Notes: generated by a model not told the origin, from the letters alone. Shown: positions 20,401 through 33,478, counted from the stretch's first letter. The stretch is DNA of 64,000 nucleotides from Urophycis tenuis (GCA_036785325.1 JAXIVH010000001.1:5584469-5648468), one strand, 5' to 3'. Made by a program: numbers and translations.

Positions 20401-23400
20401 TCTACAGTCTACACTGCAGGAGGAAGGCCCAGCGGATCATCTAGGACCCCGGCCACCTGAGCCACAGTATGTTCACGCTCCTCCCATCTGGCAGATGCTA
20501 CAGGAGCCACCGGACCAGAACCAGCAGGTTCAGAGACAGCTTCATTCCACAAGCCATAAGGCTACTGAACTGCTGATACATCACTGCACACAAATGACTG
20601 GTCCCCCCCCCACACACACATGCACTGGCCACCTATGTAAAATTTTAGCATAAAATTTTAACATTTTAGCTGCTATGTCCCTGCACCCCACTCATTACCT
20701 CACTTCATTTTATTCTTTTAGAAATATTGTATACTATTTAATACTATTTATGGTGTTGACATAGGTGTTTTATTCTGTTTTATTCTGTTTTAGCCTGGAG
20801 TCTTATTTTATTCTTAATTTTATTCTTAATTGTTTGTATTTGTATTTATCACAAAGTTGAACGACCCGAGCAACAAGTATTTCACTGCTGGTTACAATGT
20901 ACATTGTTATCCAGTATCTGACAATAAACTTGATTGATTGATGGTGTTTGTGTGTGTGTGTGTGCGTGTGTCTTACCTGACCCAGCAGGGGGGCATTGGG
21001 GGAAGACTGGGTCATCTTCGTCTCTTCTGGGGCTGACTTCACGGCGTCATCCGGTGGAGCGGAGTGCATCACTGGAGCATAGCCCTGAACACACACACAC
21101 ACGGTCTTATGGTCATGTCCTGAGCACACACACAGTCTTATGGCCATGTCCTGAGCACACACACAGTCTTATGGCCATGTCCTGAGCACACACACGGTCT
21201 TATGGCCATGTCTTGAGCACACACACGTTCTTATGGCCCTGTCCTGAAACACACACAAGGTCTTATGGTCATGTCCTGAGCACACACACAGTCTTATGGC
21301 CATGTCCTGAGCACACACACGGTCTTATGGCCATGTCTTGAGCACACACACGTTCTTATGGCCCTGTCCTGAAACACACACAAGGTCTTATGGCCATGTC
21401 CTGAGCACACACACGTTCTTATGGCCATGTCCTGAACACACACAAGGTCTTATGGCCATGTCCTGAGCACACACACGTTCTTATGGCCATGTCCTGAACA
21501 CACACAAGGTCTTATGGCCATGTCCTGAACACACACACGGTCTTATGGCCATGTCCTGAACACACACACGGTCTTATGGCCATGTCCTGAACACACACAC
21601 GGTCTTAAGGCCATGTCATCAACACACACACGGTCTTAAAGGGATATTCCGCCATTTTTGGAAATAAGCTCATTTTCCACCTTCCCTCGAGCAAAACAAT
21701 CGATCTTTACCCTTTTCCCGTTCATCCAGCCGTTCTGTGAGTCTGGGGGTACAACTTTTAGCTGTAGCTTAGCATAGATCATTGAATCGGATTAGACCAG
21801 TAGCATCTCGCCCGCTTAGAAGTGACTACGATTTCCGGAATTTTTCCATTTAAAACTTGTCTCTTCTCAAGTTTGAAAGTGCAATAAGACCAACGGAAAA
21901 TGAAACGTGGCGATTTTCTAGGCTGATTTTACCCGGAACTATATTCTCTTTCTGGCGTAATAATCAAGGAAAGTTGCAAAGGTACCATGGGCGCAGTGAT
22001 ATGACGCGCCTCAAAGTATAGTCCCGGTAATCACGTTGGTTGTATTGCCGGAAGAAGCCTACAGGGACTATTGAGGCGCTGCGTCATATCACTACGCCCA
22101 TGGTACCTTTGCAACTTTCCTTGATTATTACGCCAGAAAGAGAATATAGTTCCGGGTAAAATCAGCCTAGAAAATCGCCACGTTTCATTTTCCGTTGGTC
22201 TTATTGCACTTTCAAACTTGAGAAGAGACAAGTTTTAAATGGAAAAATTCCGGAAATCGTAGTCACTTTTAAGCGGGCGAGATGCTAATGGTCTAATCCG
22301 ATTCAATGATCTATGCTAAGCTACAGCTAAAAGTTGTACCCCCAGACTCACAGAACGGCTGGATGAACGGGAAAAGGGTAAAGATCGATTGTTTTGCTCG
22401 AGGGAAGGTGGAAAATGAGCTTATTTCCAAAAATGGCGGAATATCCCTTTAAGGCCATGTCCTCAACACACACACGGTCTTATGGCCATGTCCTGAACAC
22501 ACACACAGTCTTATAGCCATGTCCTGAACACACACACGGTCTTAAGGCCATGTCCTCAACACACACACGGTCTTATGTCCGTGTCCTGAACACACACACG
22601 GTCTTATGGCCATAGGTGGAGGAGGAGTGAAGTGGGACATACCATGGGAGCGGGGCCGGGTGGGTAGGGGCCAGGGGCTGGGGCATTCCATTGCGGGGGC
22701 TGGGCAGGGGGCATGTACCCTGGGCCTGCGGGGGGGTACATGGGGCCTGCGGGGGGGTACCCCGGGCCTGCAGGGGGGTACATGGGGCCGGCTGGGGGGT
22801 ACATGGGGCCGGCTGGGGGGTAGGCCGGGTAGGTACCCTGCAGGAGAGAGAGCAGCAGAAACGTCAACTTCCTGTTTGCCCACGACGAAAGGTTAGGTCA
22901 GGTTAAAGTGCTCATTATCTGGGCCTGGCTGGCGGAGAGAAACAATGGCGCCTCGTTCATTTGTGCGAGGAATGCAATCAGCTTCGCTTTTGGTGCGAAC
23001 ACGGCCTGATCTGATCAAATTTCTGCCCAGTAGCTGGTCTTCACTCTGTAGCCAGGTTACCGGGCGCTTCAGTGTGTTTATCGCTGCACAACTTAAGCAC
23101 TTGGGAAGAGAAACCAAAATAAATTGTTGTGTATGATATTGAGTTATTTTAATGTGTGAATTAACATTAAAGTTAAAAGAAAACGACTACATAGCAAAAA
23201 CTTTTAATTAATCAGAATTCATACAGCGGTGCAATGGATTTGGTTCTGTTGTAGCATACACTGCTACTAGCGGGTTAGCATGGGTTCTGTTGAAGCATAC
23301 ACTTCTATTAGCGGGTTAGCATGGGTTCTGTTGTAAGCATACACTGCTACTAGGGGGTTAGCGTAGGTTCTGTTGTAGCATACACTGCTACTAGCGGGTT

Positions 23401-23843
23401 AGCATGGGTTCTGTTGTAGCATACACTGCTACTAGCGGGTTAGCATGGGTTCTCTAAGCCAGTGGTTCTCAACTGGTCTGGCTTCGGGACCCACCATCAC
23501 CCCTTAATGACAAGCCGTGACCCAAATCAAGGAAAATTTCAACTTCTCAAATTTGGTACTGTAAACTATTCAGTCACTTATTCGGGCAATTAAAAAATAG
23601 ATTGCACTCCGCTGCATAAAAAATAATCTTCAAAATAAAGCACTGGATTTTTTCCTTGTTATTTTTTTTTGCCCGGACAAAGGCCCGCGACCCACTGAAA
23701 GCAGGTCCCACCAGTTGAGAACCACGCTCTGCTCCAAGCTATACGTACCGGAGATGGGGGCGGGCCGTTCCATTGTCCTCCAGCTGGAGGAGGGTGTACT
23801 GACGGACCCTGTTCACAAACACACACACACGTCAATGTTTGTC

Positions 23844-23884
<41 letters not shown>

Positions 23885-24941
23885 ATACCGTATTGGGCCC
23901 ATGGTAAAACACCTAACACGGACAAAAAGGTGATTAGTGTATCATTAACGAGGTATCACTGATGTGTCCATTAGCTCAGGTCCCCCCGCTGTGAACACAG
24001 AGGGGGCGTGACTCACCGTGGGTTCCCCGGGGCCAGGGTGGTAGGAGGGTGGAAGGCCAGCCGGACCTTTTGGAGTAGGAAGCTGCGCCTCCGGGGTTGC
24101 CTGGAAACAGAGAGGAGGGGGTAATGACCAGCTCAATGTGTAAAGCAAGGAGGAGGAGGCAGTTATACCTGTAGGGTGGAGGAGGCCTTCTGCTTGAAGA
24201 TCTTCTTCCTGCAGCAGCAGCAGATGCCAGCAGGGATCCCCAGGAGCAGAAGCAAGGCCAGGAGGGGGCTCCCATCACTGGCGTCATGGTGGTCTGGAAC
24301 ACAAACACACACTTAAGGCTTGGTTATGCTTCATTTATGCTACCACGTTGACACAGCGCTGGGGGGTTACGGACCCTTTACGTCCCCCTTGCGTCCAACG
24401 CAAGGGCCTGACGTGCACCTCCCAAAAATCCTAGACGCACGTCAAGGCGACGCAACACCAACGCAGCGGCTTTGGCTGTGATTGGTCCACGAACTACATT
24501 CGCTGGAGATCGCTTTTCCGGTTTCCACTCGTAAACACCGCTATGGTGTGATAAATGCTTCGACTGATTGGCAACAACATATATATATATATAATTTTTG
24601 CCTTCATTTCTGTAAACTTTTTTTTACTCGCTAGTAATCCGTATGTAATGACCAGAATGGTCATTCTGGTCCCTCTACCGGTGTGGCATTGAATTGCATT
24701 TCGAAACGTAAACCCCACGCAGAACCATCAAGGGCTCATGACTGCGTCCGAGCAACTGCGTGGCCATTGCGTGATCACTACGTAATCCCTACGCGGAAGC
24801 ATAACCCAGCCTTTAGCCTCAGCTCCCCAAAGATCCACACCTGATCTTAGCGTAGCATAGCGGTAGCACTAGCATCTGGTGACACTTTTTTCTATATACA
24901 AACAAGAGAGAGAGAGAGAGATGTGGGATCTAGTGATGTAG

Positions 24942-24974
<33 letters not shown>

Positions 24975-26618
24975 TTATAGATCTATAGATATATCCGTAC
25001 CAGTGAGGTCCATACGGGTGATGGACACCACTCGGTTCCAGCGGTCACTCAGGGTGTAGTGGCCCACATCGGTGGTGTTCACATCCCGTATCTCGATTGT
25101 CCACTGGTGAAGGCTGACCCGGTCCCGGTAGTCCAGGCCCACGGTGACCCCGTCTCGCACCTTGACACAACCACACACACTAGCACAGCCTCCTGCTCTG
25201 ACACGCTGTACCCATCTGTCCAGAAATCTAGCCATCCATCCCTCCCTCTCTCCCTCCATCCATCCCTCCCCCCTCTCTCTCTCCCTTCATCCATCCATCT
25301 CTATTCATCTCCCCCCCCCCCCCCCCCCCCCCATCGAGAGTTACCAGGGTAAGGTTGACATTGTCTCCAGAGAAGCTGAGCGAGGCGTCATTGATATTGA
25401 TGCCCTCCAGAGACACGGACAGACTCTCCCCAGGGATACGCTTCTTATACACGTGTCTCGCTGCTCACAGACAGGTAGAGACAGGTAGAGACAGAGAGGT
25501 AGCCAGGTAAAGGGAGACAGACAAGTGAAGAAGCATCAATAGAGCAGCTGTACACCAATCCTAGTGCAGGTTTAACTAGTTAATACCTGCAGGGTAGACT
25601 GACAGGTAGTGATCTAGGAGTGACCTAGTTGAGATGGATAATAACCGCAGGCCAGCGAGACGTACGTGTGACGGCTACTTTGACGCTGGAGACCTCCTTG
25701 TCCCAGAAGTCCTTCTGGATGTACGTCCCCTGGTCGGCATATGTCACCTACACAGGACATGGATCAGTGATACAGTACCTACGTACGCTGATGATGTGAT
25801 AATGTACATATGCAGACCTTATCGAGGGTCCAGCGTCTGTCACTCCCAGACCCAGAAACACTCCCTTTGAACGGCCTGCAAAGACAGAGCAATACTGATT
25901 ACTCTAGTAACCCTGTACTACTACCATACTGTAACAATGCTCTAGTAACACTGCTACCATACTGTAATAATACTCCAGTAACACTGCTACCATACTGTAA
26001 CAATAATCTAGTAACACTGCTACCATACTGTAATAATACTCTAGTAACACTGCTACCATACTGTAACAATACTCTAGTAACACTACTCTATTAAAGCTAT
26101 GATACTGATACTGTAACACTAGTAACAATATCTAGTAACACTATCTGTCGGACCTGTGGCTTCTCTTCTCCCAGTAAACGACAGTGGCCCCAGGTTGGTC
26201 CGCAGGGGTGAACTCCAGGCGCTCCGAGGTCTTGGGGAGGTAGATCTTCAGCTGTCGGCTGTGAGCCAGACGCTCCTGGATGTCATGGACCACAAAGCAT
26301 TCTGGGAGAAAAAGATCAGGTTGAAGGTCATAAAGGTGAGGGGAGTGAAACATCAACAAAGAACATTAAGAATGGGTGACAGAAAGAAGGAGATACAGAC
26401 AGAGACTGACAGACCAACAGACTGACAGACCAACAAACAGACAGAGGCACAGAGCGAGTTACTGGCACAGAGCGAGAGTTACAGTTACTGCTGTAACTGT
26501 AAATTTCCCTGTTTGCGGGCACACATAAAATGTTTTCTTATTTCTCTTTCTCTTCTTATCTGAGACACTCACCAACATTGAGGATCATCCCCAGCAGAAC
26601 CACAACACACCCCAACAT
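17409..26618 (-). CDS. Type I membrane protein with two Ig-like domains and a proline-rich cytoplasmic tail
   Basis: Twelve exons, listed in transcript order: 26618-26573, 26301-26154, 25875-25818, 25747-25666, 25460-25345, 25160-25001, 24293-24169, 24100-24017, 23808-23749, 22837-22643, 21084-20977 and 17525-17409. All phases agree and the total is 432 residues. Residues 1-15 are a signal peptide (MLGCVVVLLGMILNV). The ectodomain has two Ig-fold signatures, DQGTY at 89-93 and DVGHY at 181-185. It has only one cysteine after the signal peptide (about residue 17), so the usual Ig disulfides are absent. A leucine-rich membrane segment (~212-227) ends in CCCC followed by RKK. The tail of about 200 residues has YPPAGPM repeats (exon 10) and ends AYQFQVDVGKDSSANFL. 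I do not recognise an assigned symbol. It is probably an uncharacterised fish Ig-superfamily surface protein; its ligand and signalling role are unknown. Confidence 0.85.
17560..20945 (+). mobile_element. Degenerate CR1/L2-clade LINE (Rex1-like), with endonuclease and reverse transcriptase remnants
   Basis: Open-frame pieces, in order, are an endonuclease start (LLANVQSLDNNLDELR near 17940), GGGVCIMVNNKW near 18110, reverse transcriptase blocks (NDYRLIALASVALKCFERLV at 19365, LFIDYSSAFNSIVP at about 19580), and the typical C-terminal block FRFLGINISEDLSWSHH at 20110 with RKALQRVVRTAQ. The frame changes repeatedly and stops occur, so the copy is dead. It ends with tgacaataaacttgattgat near 20920. 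A short G-run of about 23 bases lies at 20063-20086, and a 36-bp tandem duplication at 19970-20040. The element is antisense to the Ig-like gene and occupies its last intron. Confidence 0.85.
18594..18740 (+). repeat. Misplaced copy of reverse transcriptase sequence inside the LINE
   Basis: A (GACA)n run is followed by tacttccctgagggaaatcg and then by gccctctcccacctggaaca plus gagggacacttatgtgcg. The last part is the same as 19532-19570 in the reverse transcriptase region of the same element. The order is therefore not that of an intact LINE; it implies a nested or rearranged insertion. Confidence 0.7.
21086..22614. repeat. ~31-bp minisatellite in the Ig-like gene
   Basis: Many copies of acacacacggtcttatggcc plus atgtcctgagc fill the intron between exons 10 and 11. 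The array is interrupted between 21636 and 22452 by a fold-back element. Unit variants with ggtcttaaggcc carry the TTAA that was the insertion target. Confidence 0.92.
21636..22452. mobile_element. Fold-back element, TTAA target, copy 2
   Basis: The element (21640-22448, 809 bp) has the same ends (AGGGATATTCCGCC) and arms as copy 1 at 6830-7664, with TTAA on both sides. The arms meet almost directly near 22018-22070, so nearly the whole element is one inverted repeat of about 390 bp per arm. It sits in a minisatellite unit that reads ggtcTTAAggcc in intact neighbours, which shows the empty site. Confidence 0.93.
23236..23456. repeat. ~41-bp tandem repeat
   Basis: Five copies of ggttctgttgtagcatacac plus tgctactagcgggttagcatg lie in the intron between exons 9 and 10 of the Ig-like gene. 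Confidence 0.9.
23460..23726. mobile_element. hAT-type MITE
   Basis: Begins CAGTGGTTCTCAACTGGT and ends ACCAGTTGAGAACCACG, near-perfect inverted repeats. An 8-bp duplication is not clean at the flanks. The element lies within 25 bases of the exon-9 donor of the Ig-like gene (23749). Confidence 0.8.
24313..24815. mobile_element. Harbinger-type MITE
   Basis: The element spans 24316-24812, with ends AGGCTTGGTTATGCTTC and GAAGCATAACCCAGCCT (one mismatch as inverted repeats), flanked by TTA on both sides. A 3-bp TTA/TAA target duplication fits PIF/Harbinger elements. The interior is CpG-rich with acgcaa/gcgtcc motifs and no transposase. It lies in the intron between exons 6 and 7 of the Ig-like gene. 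Confidence 0.8.
25900..26130. repeat. ~30-bp tandem repeat
   Basis: Six or seven copies of ctagtaacactgctaccata plus ctgtaa(c/t)aat lie in the intron between exons 2 and 3 of the Ig-like gene. The array is open in several frames, but it lies in an intron. Confidence 0.9.
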
Positions 26619-27940
<1,322 letters not shown>

Positions 27941-28200
27941 ACCATTGTTCACAGGCAGGAATACAATTTGAACAAAAACTGTAAAGCAATACATTTTTCA
28001 AACACACGACATTCAGCGTTTTTCTTGCATAAAGAAGAGCTATGAGTTATATGAGTAACCATGAATGATGACCATTGTTCACAGGCAGGAATACAATTTG
28101 AACAAACACTGTAAAGCAATATATTTTTCAAACACACGACATTCAGCGTTTTTCTTGCATAAAGAAGAGCTATGAGTTATATGAGTAACCATGAATGATG
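27941..28200. repeat. 130-bp direct tandem duplication
   Basis: Two adjacent copies (27941-28070 and 28071-28200) differ at only two or three positions. The unit begins accattgttcacaggcaggaa. Its recent origin is clear from the identity; it lies between the Ig-like gene and ppp3r1. Confidence 0.95.
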
Positions 28201-29967
28201 AGTACGACAGCCGCAACATCACATGTACTGATGTTGCGTAATGCCTAATTAGATTCACGGAGTAGGTTGCTGTGATATTCGCGGGGAGCGGTTTCCAGGG
28301 GCGTGGCTATTCAGGTCACGTTGGCAACGAGTGAAAAAATCTAATCATAATCATAAAAGTAGTAAGAACGACATAAGTAGTTTGTTTATTCATTACGGGT
28401 TAAAATACCAAAGACACCGTTTCACAGAAGGAACACATTTAAGATCAGAATGTTTCTTTTATTAACCAAATAAGTACTGAAGCATATCTGTCGTCATGGC
28501 AACATATCGACACAAAAACCGCACATCTGGAGCATGTATTTTTCTTTGACCTATTTACACGCTTAAACACCAACTCTGTTTGGCAACATACACATTCAAA
28601 TGGTGTAGGTGTTGGTGTCGTGGTGCCTGTGTGCCTAAAGAGAGTGTAATACGTGTCTGCATGAACACCTCACAAACCATCTGCTGAATAATGTTCTGTT
28701 TCAAGGTTCAATTTGTGTTGGCAGATAAACACCTTCTGATCTGATCAATGGCTTCCCTAAATAACCACATCTTCTAATCAATAACTTTGCCTTATAGCCT
28801 CTGCTTTTCAACACATCAAGTAATGCATGGACAATAGTTCCACCTCTGCATTCTGAATGAGTTAGCTTACTTCTAAACATGTAGAAAAATACAAAAGCAC
28901 GCCTAGTTTTAAATTTGTCTGGGAGGTTAGGAAAAACCAAATGAGCAAAGTCACAAATCTAAATGTGCTTTGCTGCTGCTACCTAGCCAAGTAGCCTGCT
29001 ATTCCCGCTTACCAAGTAGCATGCTAGCTGCTGCTAACAAATAACATGCCAGCTACCAAGCCAGGTAACATGCTAGCTGCTGCTAACAAATACCATGCCA
29101 GCTGCTACCTAGCCAAGTAACATGGTAAACAAGTAGCATGCTAGCTGCCGCTATTAGCAACCAACACTAGCGACTTCTTACCCAAATATTAAAGCAGATG
29201 AATGTAGCCGCTAGATATGTTGTTTGGTAACTGATTGATAAATGTGTCAGATATACAAGTTGATTAGCAACTCAGATTAATAAGCAAGACATGTTGATTG
29301 GTACATTAAACAGATCAGTGAAAAAAACACTAGCTTGTTGCAAGTAGCTAGCACGTGCTAGTTGCTAGTATCAAGGCAGATGCTAGCAGCCAGCCAGATG
29401 CTGGTACTTGCAGCTAAGCAGGTGGCAACAGCTATATAGCAGTTAGCTTGGTGCTAGCAGCTATATGGCAGCTAGCCCAGCACCAGCAGCTATATAGCAG
29501 TTAGCTTTGTGCTTGCAGCTATATAGCAGCTACCCCAGTGGCAGCAGCTATTGAGCAGTTAGCTTGGTGCTCGCAGCTATATAGCTGTTAGCTTGGTGCT
29601 AGCGGTTGCTGTGCATTGGGCATTCAGATCAAGTATGTAGCGACATGTCACAGGAACTTCCTCACATCCCAGAAAATAGACTTTACAATAAATATACAGT
29701 TTACACCCTCCCTAAAGTAAACACACACACAGAAATGTGTGGAAAAAAAGCACACACGCACATACACACGCGCACACACGCACACACACACATATATATA
29801 TATATATAGAAAACTATTTCCAGCCCCCCCCCCCCCCCCCCCATACACACACACACCCGCAGTGTAAACATGTGATAAGCCCCCCCCTGCAGTCACCACT
29901 AGGGTGGTGCTGGAATGACTTCCATACAGGAAGTGATGATGATGACAATGATGACGAGGCAGCTCCC
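28201..29967. other. Intergenic / ppp3r1 3'UTR region with GCTAGC-rich repeats
   Basis: No coding exon supported. Positions 28985-29170 repeat agcatgctagctgctgctaa variants. Positions 29420-29610 hold about five copies of a ~37-bp unit around agcagctatatagcagttag. CA/TA microsatellites follow at 29740-29810 and a C-run at 29826-29842. Part of this probably is the 3'UTR of ppp3r1 on the minus strand, whose stop is at 29968. Confidence 0.5.
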
Positions 29968-32900
29968 TCACACGTCCACCACCATCTTCTTGTGGATGTC
30001 CAGACCTCCGACCACCTGGCAGAGCAGAGGCAGAGCATCAGTGGTGCGCAATACACTCTGCTGTCATCACGCTGTAGCTGCTGTGGTGATTATGATGTTG
30101 TTTGTGCTAATGGAGTAATTGCCGTGGTGATGGTGGTGACAGTGTAGTTGCCATGGTGATGATGGTGTAGTTGCCGTGGTGATGATGGTGTAGTTGCCGT
30201 GGTGATGATGGTGTAGTTGCCGTGGTGATGACAGTGAAGTTGCCATGGTGATGACTGTATTGTTGCCATGGCGATGACTGTGTCGTTGCCGTGGTGACAG
30301 TGTACGTGGACTCACAGAGCAGAACTCTCTGAAGGAGATCCGCCCATCTCCATCCTTATCCGCGTTGATGATGGTCTTGTCCACAATCTGCTGCAGCTGC
30401 GTGTCTTTCAGGTTGTTCCCCACCATCATCTTCAGCACCTGGAACAGCTCCCCATTGGAGATGTAGCCGTCCTTGTCCATGTCGTAGATCCTGAAAGCGA
30501 CTGGGAGACACCGTCGTGTTAAACATCACATCACTGTGTCCCAGGACGGGGAGACGGAGATGACAAGAGGGAGTGACTCACAGCGTAACTTCTGCTCCTT
30601 GTCCCCCTTCACGCTGAACTGGGAGACCCCCTCGATGAACTCTGAGGAGAGACGGAGACAGGTGAGACCATGGACTCCCCTGTCTCCAGGTGACTACAGA
30701 ACAACACCCACCTTTGAAGTCCACCTCCCCGTTGCCGTCGGTGTCGAATATCTCGATAACCCGTTGGACCAGCGGGTTCTGCTGGAGCTCAGGTAAGGAC
30801 ATGAACTCCTCCACGCTCAGGGAACCTGAGTTGTCCAAGTCCAGCTTCTTGAAACGCTTCCCCAGGCGCTTGATCTCATCTGGGTCGACTGGAGGGGGAC
30901 AGATTAATATTCTGTTACTTTTGGTGCTTCGGCAATGAAAACGTAAATTTCCCAGGCCAATAAATTCAATTTCTAAATGAGAGGATCCTGAGAGACATCT
31001 CTCTGAGAGGCTGCCTGGGCCCCAGAGCCTACCACAGTATTGCGGCCATCTGGGTCAGAACTAGACCAGATTCTACATGATTTGGTCCTGATTAGGTTAT
31101 ATGATAATGAGTCAGATTATGGAGATAATATGTCATGAAATGTATGACAGAACATTATCAGAACATTAGAATACTTTAATACCCGTGGTACTGCAGACCT
31201 GCTGTCAGACCAGACAGCAAACCACACATGCCTTCGCCTGGAACACACTGCCTGCTGGTGTTACCATGTTAACAGGTTACAGCAGACACACTGCCCATGT
31301 TAACAGGTTATAGTGGTAAGACGTGGTCTGCTCATCAGAGTCGGAGTATCGACAGGCAGGCAGCAGAGGGCAGCAGAGAGCAGCCAGTGTGAACACCACA
31401 TGCGTGGGAGCCGCAGCAGTAAGGGAACAACATGCAGACCACGCACACGCAAGCAGGCAGTGTGTTCCAGGTTCGGTAAAATCATCTGCTGAACGACTGA
31501 ATCCAATATCTTCTGCCGCCACTAGATGGAGCACAAGACCAAGTCTAGTTCACGCTGACCTGAGTTCACCACGACGGTGACTTTATAAAGAGACCACATT
31601 ACACACATAAACACACAGGCTGTCAGGGTGTGGGTTGAAAACACACTCGGGCCAAACCGTGTACAAGCGGTCTCTACCCCTGACCAAGTTGACCCCTGAC
31701 CAGGCTAACCACTGCTCAGCAGTTGTGAGAGCGCTTGAGAGAGGGAATGCTCTGGCGTTGTACATTTTGATCGCCCGGTGGTATGTGCCCGACTTGAGGT
31801 TGAGGTGTGCTGCATCAAGGAGTGCTGTGAGGTGAGCTAATGAACAGGATACTCACAATGAGAACACATCTCCAAAGGGTAGCTGGCTTCATTTCCCTGA
31901 GGAGAGGAGACAAGAGGACAGGAAGAGATGAGCAGAGTGAAGGATGGAGCTAGCTTAAAACAAACCCTTACAGGATGGAGCTAGCTTAAAACAAACCCTT
32001 ACTTGGTGGGTTAACATAGGACCTGCTGTCCTCCCACAACCCACCTGTAGACACCCTGGGCCGTAATGCCCTGACCCTGCCTGCTCCTCCATCCAGACCA
32101 CCCCTGAAGGATGCTTTGGCCTGATGCTTTTGGCCAAGCTACGCAGGGCTCGGATCAGAACTGTCCGCTTGTCCTCAGTGGTCATGTACTGACGCGTCCC
32201 CCGCAACAGGAGGACTATACTGCCTCATAGCAATGCAGGTTAGATTCCCACTTGCGGTCATGTGCTACGTGTCAGCCCCCTTTTCAACACACTCCTGTGT
32301 CTGTCCTGTTCATAAAGGCCGAACATCTCTTTAATATATGATAGAAGGTGTGGCATCCATCACCTGGCCGAGTGAAGGATGTGGTTCCTAAAGTGCCCAA
32401 ATCACTTTTCACCACCGACCACGGATGTAAAGATCACAGGTTCTGATCGCGAACCGGTACACACCCCCTGGCTAAAGTGCAGCCCTCCCTGAGGTCATGC
32501 AACAGAGAGCATGGCAGTGCTTTGTTTTGGTGTGCAACTGACCAAGATATGCATTCTTTTGACTTACAGCCAATAATACAGCAGAAAACAGTACAGACTG
32601 TTGTATGTAACATGCCAATATGCGTATATGTTATGTTGCATGTTATGCGCATGCAAAAATCCGCGTCCAGGTGTCTCAGAGCCGGTCGTGCCCGTCCTCC
32701 CTGAGAGGAGCCCCTACAACACGCTTTACACGTCCTGTACCACCAAACATCCTATCGATCTGGCTAACTTTGTCTGATCAAATTATATACTGCAGTTGTT
32801 GTGAATAATATACTACTAAATAATATGACATGCAAATTGCATTTGGTAGCTGTGTGCTTTGACGTTGCAGAACGTAATAGATATGGTTATAGTACTGTGT

Positions 32901-33478
32901 TGGTGGATGATCACACTGATCATGTAAGAAGTCAAACATGATCTATCCGACGTGCAGGGCGACCGTAATTCATAATTCCAATACATGCTACACTATGTGC
33001 ATGTTGTCTGCGTGTCCAGGTCCAACGCTGCATGTCCTTCACACCGTGGAGCCTGAGGTTTGCAGGACCATCCGCGACGGTGTGCGTCACAAACAAAGTA
33101 ACGGGAGCGGTGCTGCTAGCTCGACATTCAGCACAGCGTTACGGTTACGAAATGAGGAAATGGGGAGATGTTAGCGCGCTACCGGCTGGCATGCAGGAGA
33201 AAATACACACAGCCTGTCCATGTTGAGATGTTTCCTCGTAGCCAACACGTATGATGACGACAAGTAACGTCAAGAGTCGTTAGTCCGCGGCGTGTGGACA
33301 CCAAGCGGATCACACTGGGCCAGGAGACCAGCTGGCCTGCAGGGTTACGATGCTACCAGGCTAACAGCTAGCTCCAGGCTGCTATCAGACGGGAGGAGAC
33401 CGTCAATAAACGAGGTCGGACTCCAAGTGTAATACAACTGGATTTCACTTTAGTATCATAAACAAATTGTCTTACCAT
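29968..33478 (-). CDS. ppp3r1: Calcineurin subunit B type 1
   Basis: Six coding exons in transcript order: 33478-33476 (only the initiator ATG), 31896-31857, 30888-30712, 30641-30582, 30500-30316 and 30015-29968. Phases agree and give exactly 170 residues, the family length. It is the Ca2+-binding regulatory subunit of the phosphatase calcineurin. MGNEAS gives the N-myristoylation glycine. Four EF-hand loops are visible: DLDNSGSLSVEE, DTDGNGEVDFKE, DMDKDGYISNGE and DKDGDGRISFRE. The fourth has R where mammals have E at loop position 11, with position 12 Glu kept. The protein ends VVGGLDIHKKMVVDV. The upstream DNA (33590-33700) is GC-rich with ATTGG and is a likely promoter. It sits next to cnrip1 as in other vertebrates. 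Confidence 0.96.
30120..30302. repeat. ~23-bp minisatellite in ppp3r1 intron 5
   Basis: Seven to eight copies of gtagttgccgtggtgatgatg variants fill much of the short intron between exons 5 and 6, reaching within 15 bases of the exon-5 donor. Confidence 0.9.
31938..32003. repeat. 31-bp tandem duplication in ppp3r1 intron 1
   Basis: The sequence aggatggagctagcttaaaa plus caaaccctt ac is present twice head to tail. It lies just upstream of exon 2 of ppp3r1 on the minus strand. Confidence 0.9.

Noticed and set aside
21086..22614. CRISPR-like array of ~31-bp repeats
   Set aside because: Units are directly adjacent with no unique spacers, in a vertebrate intron; an ordinary minisatellite.
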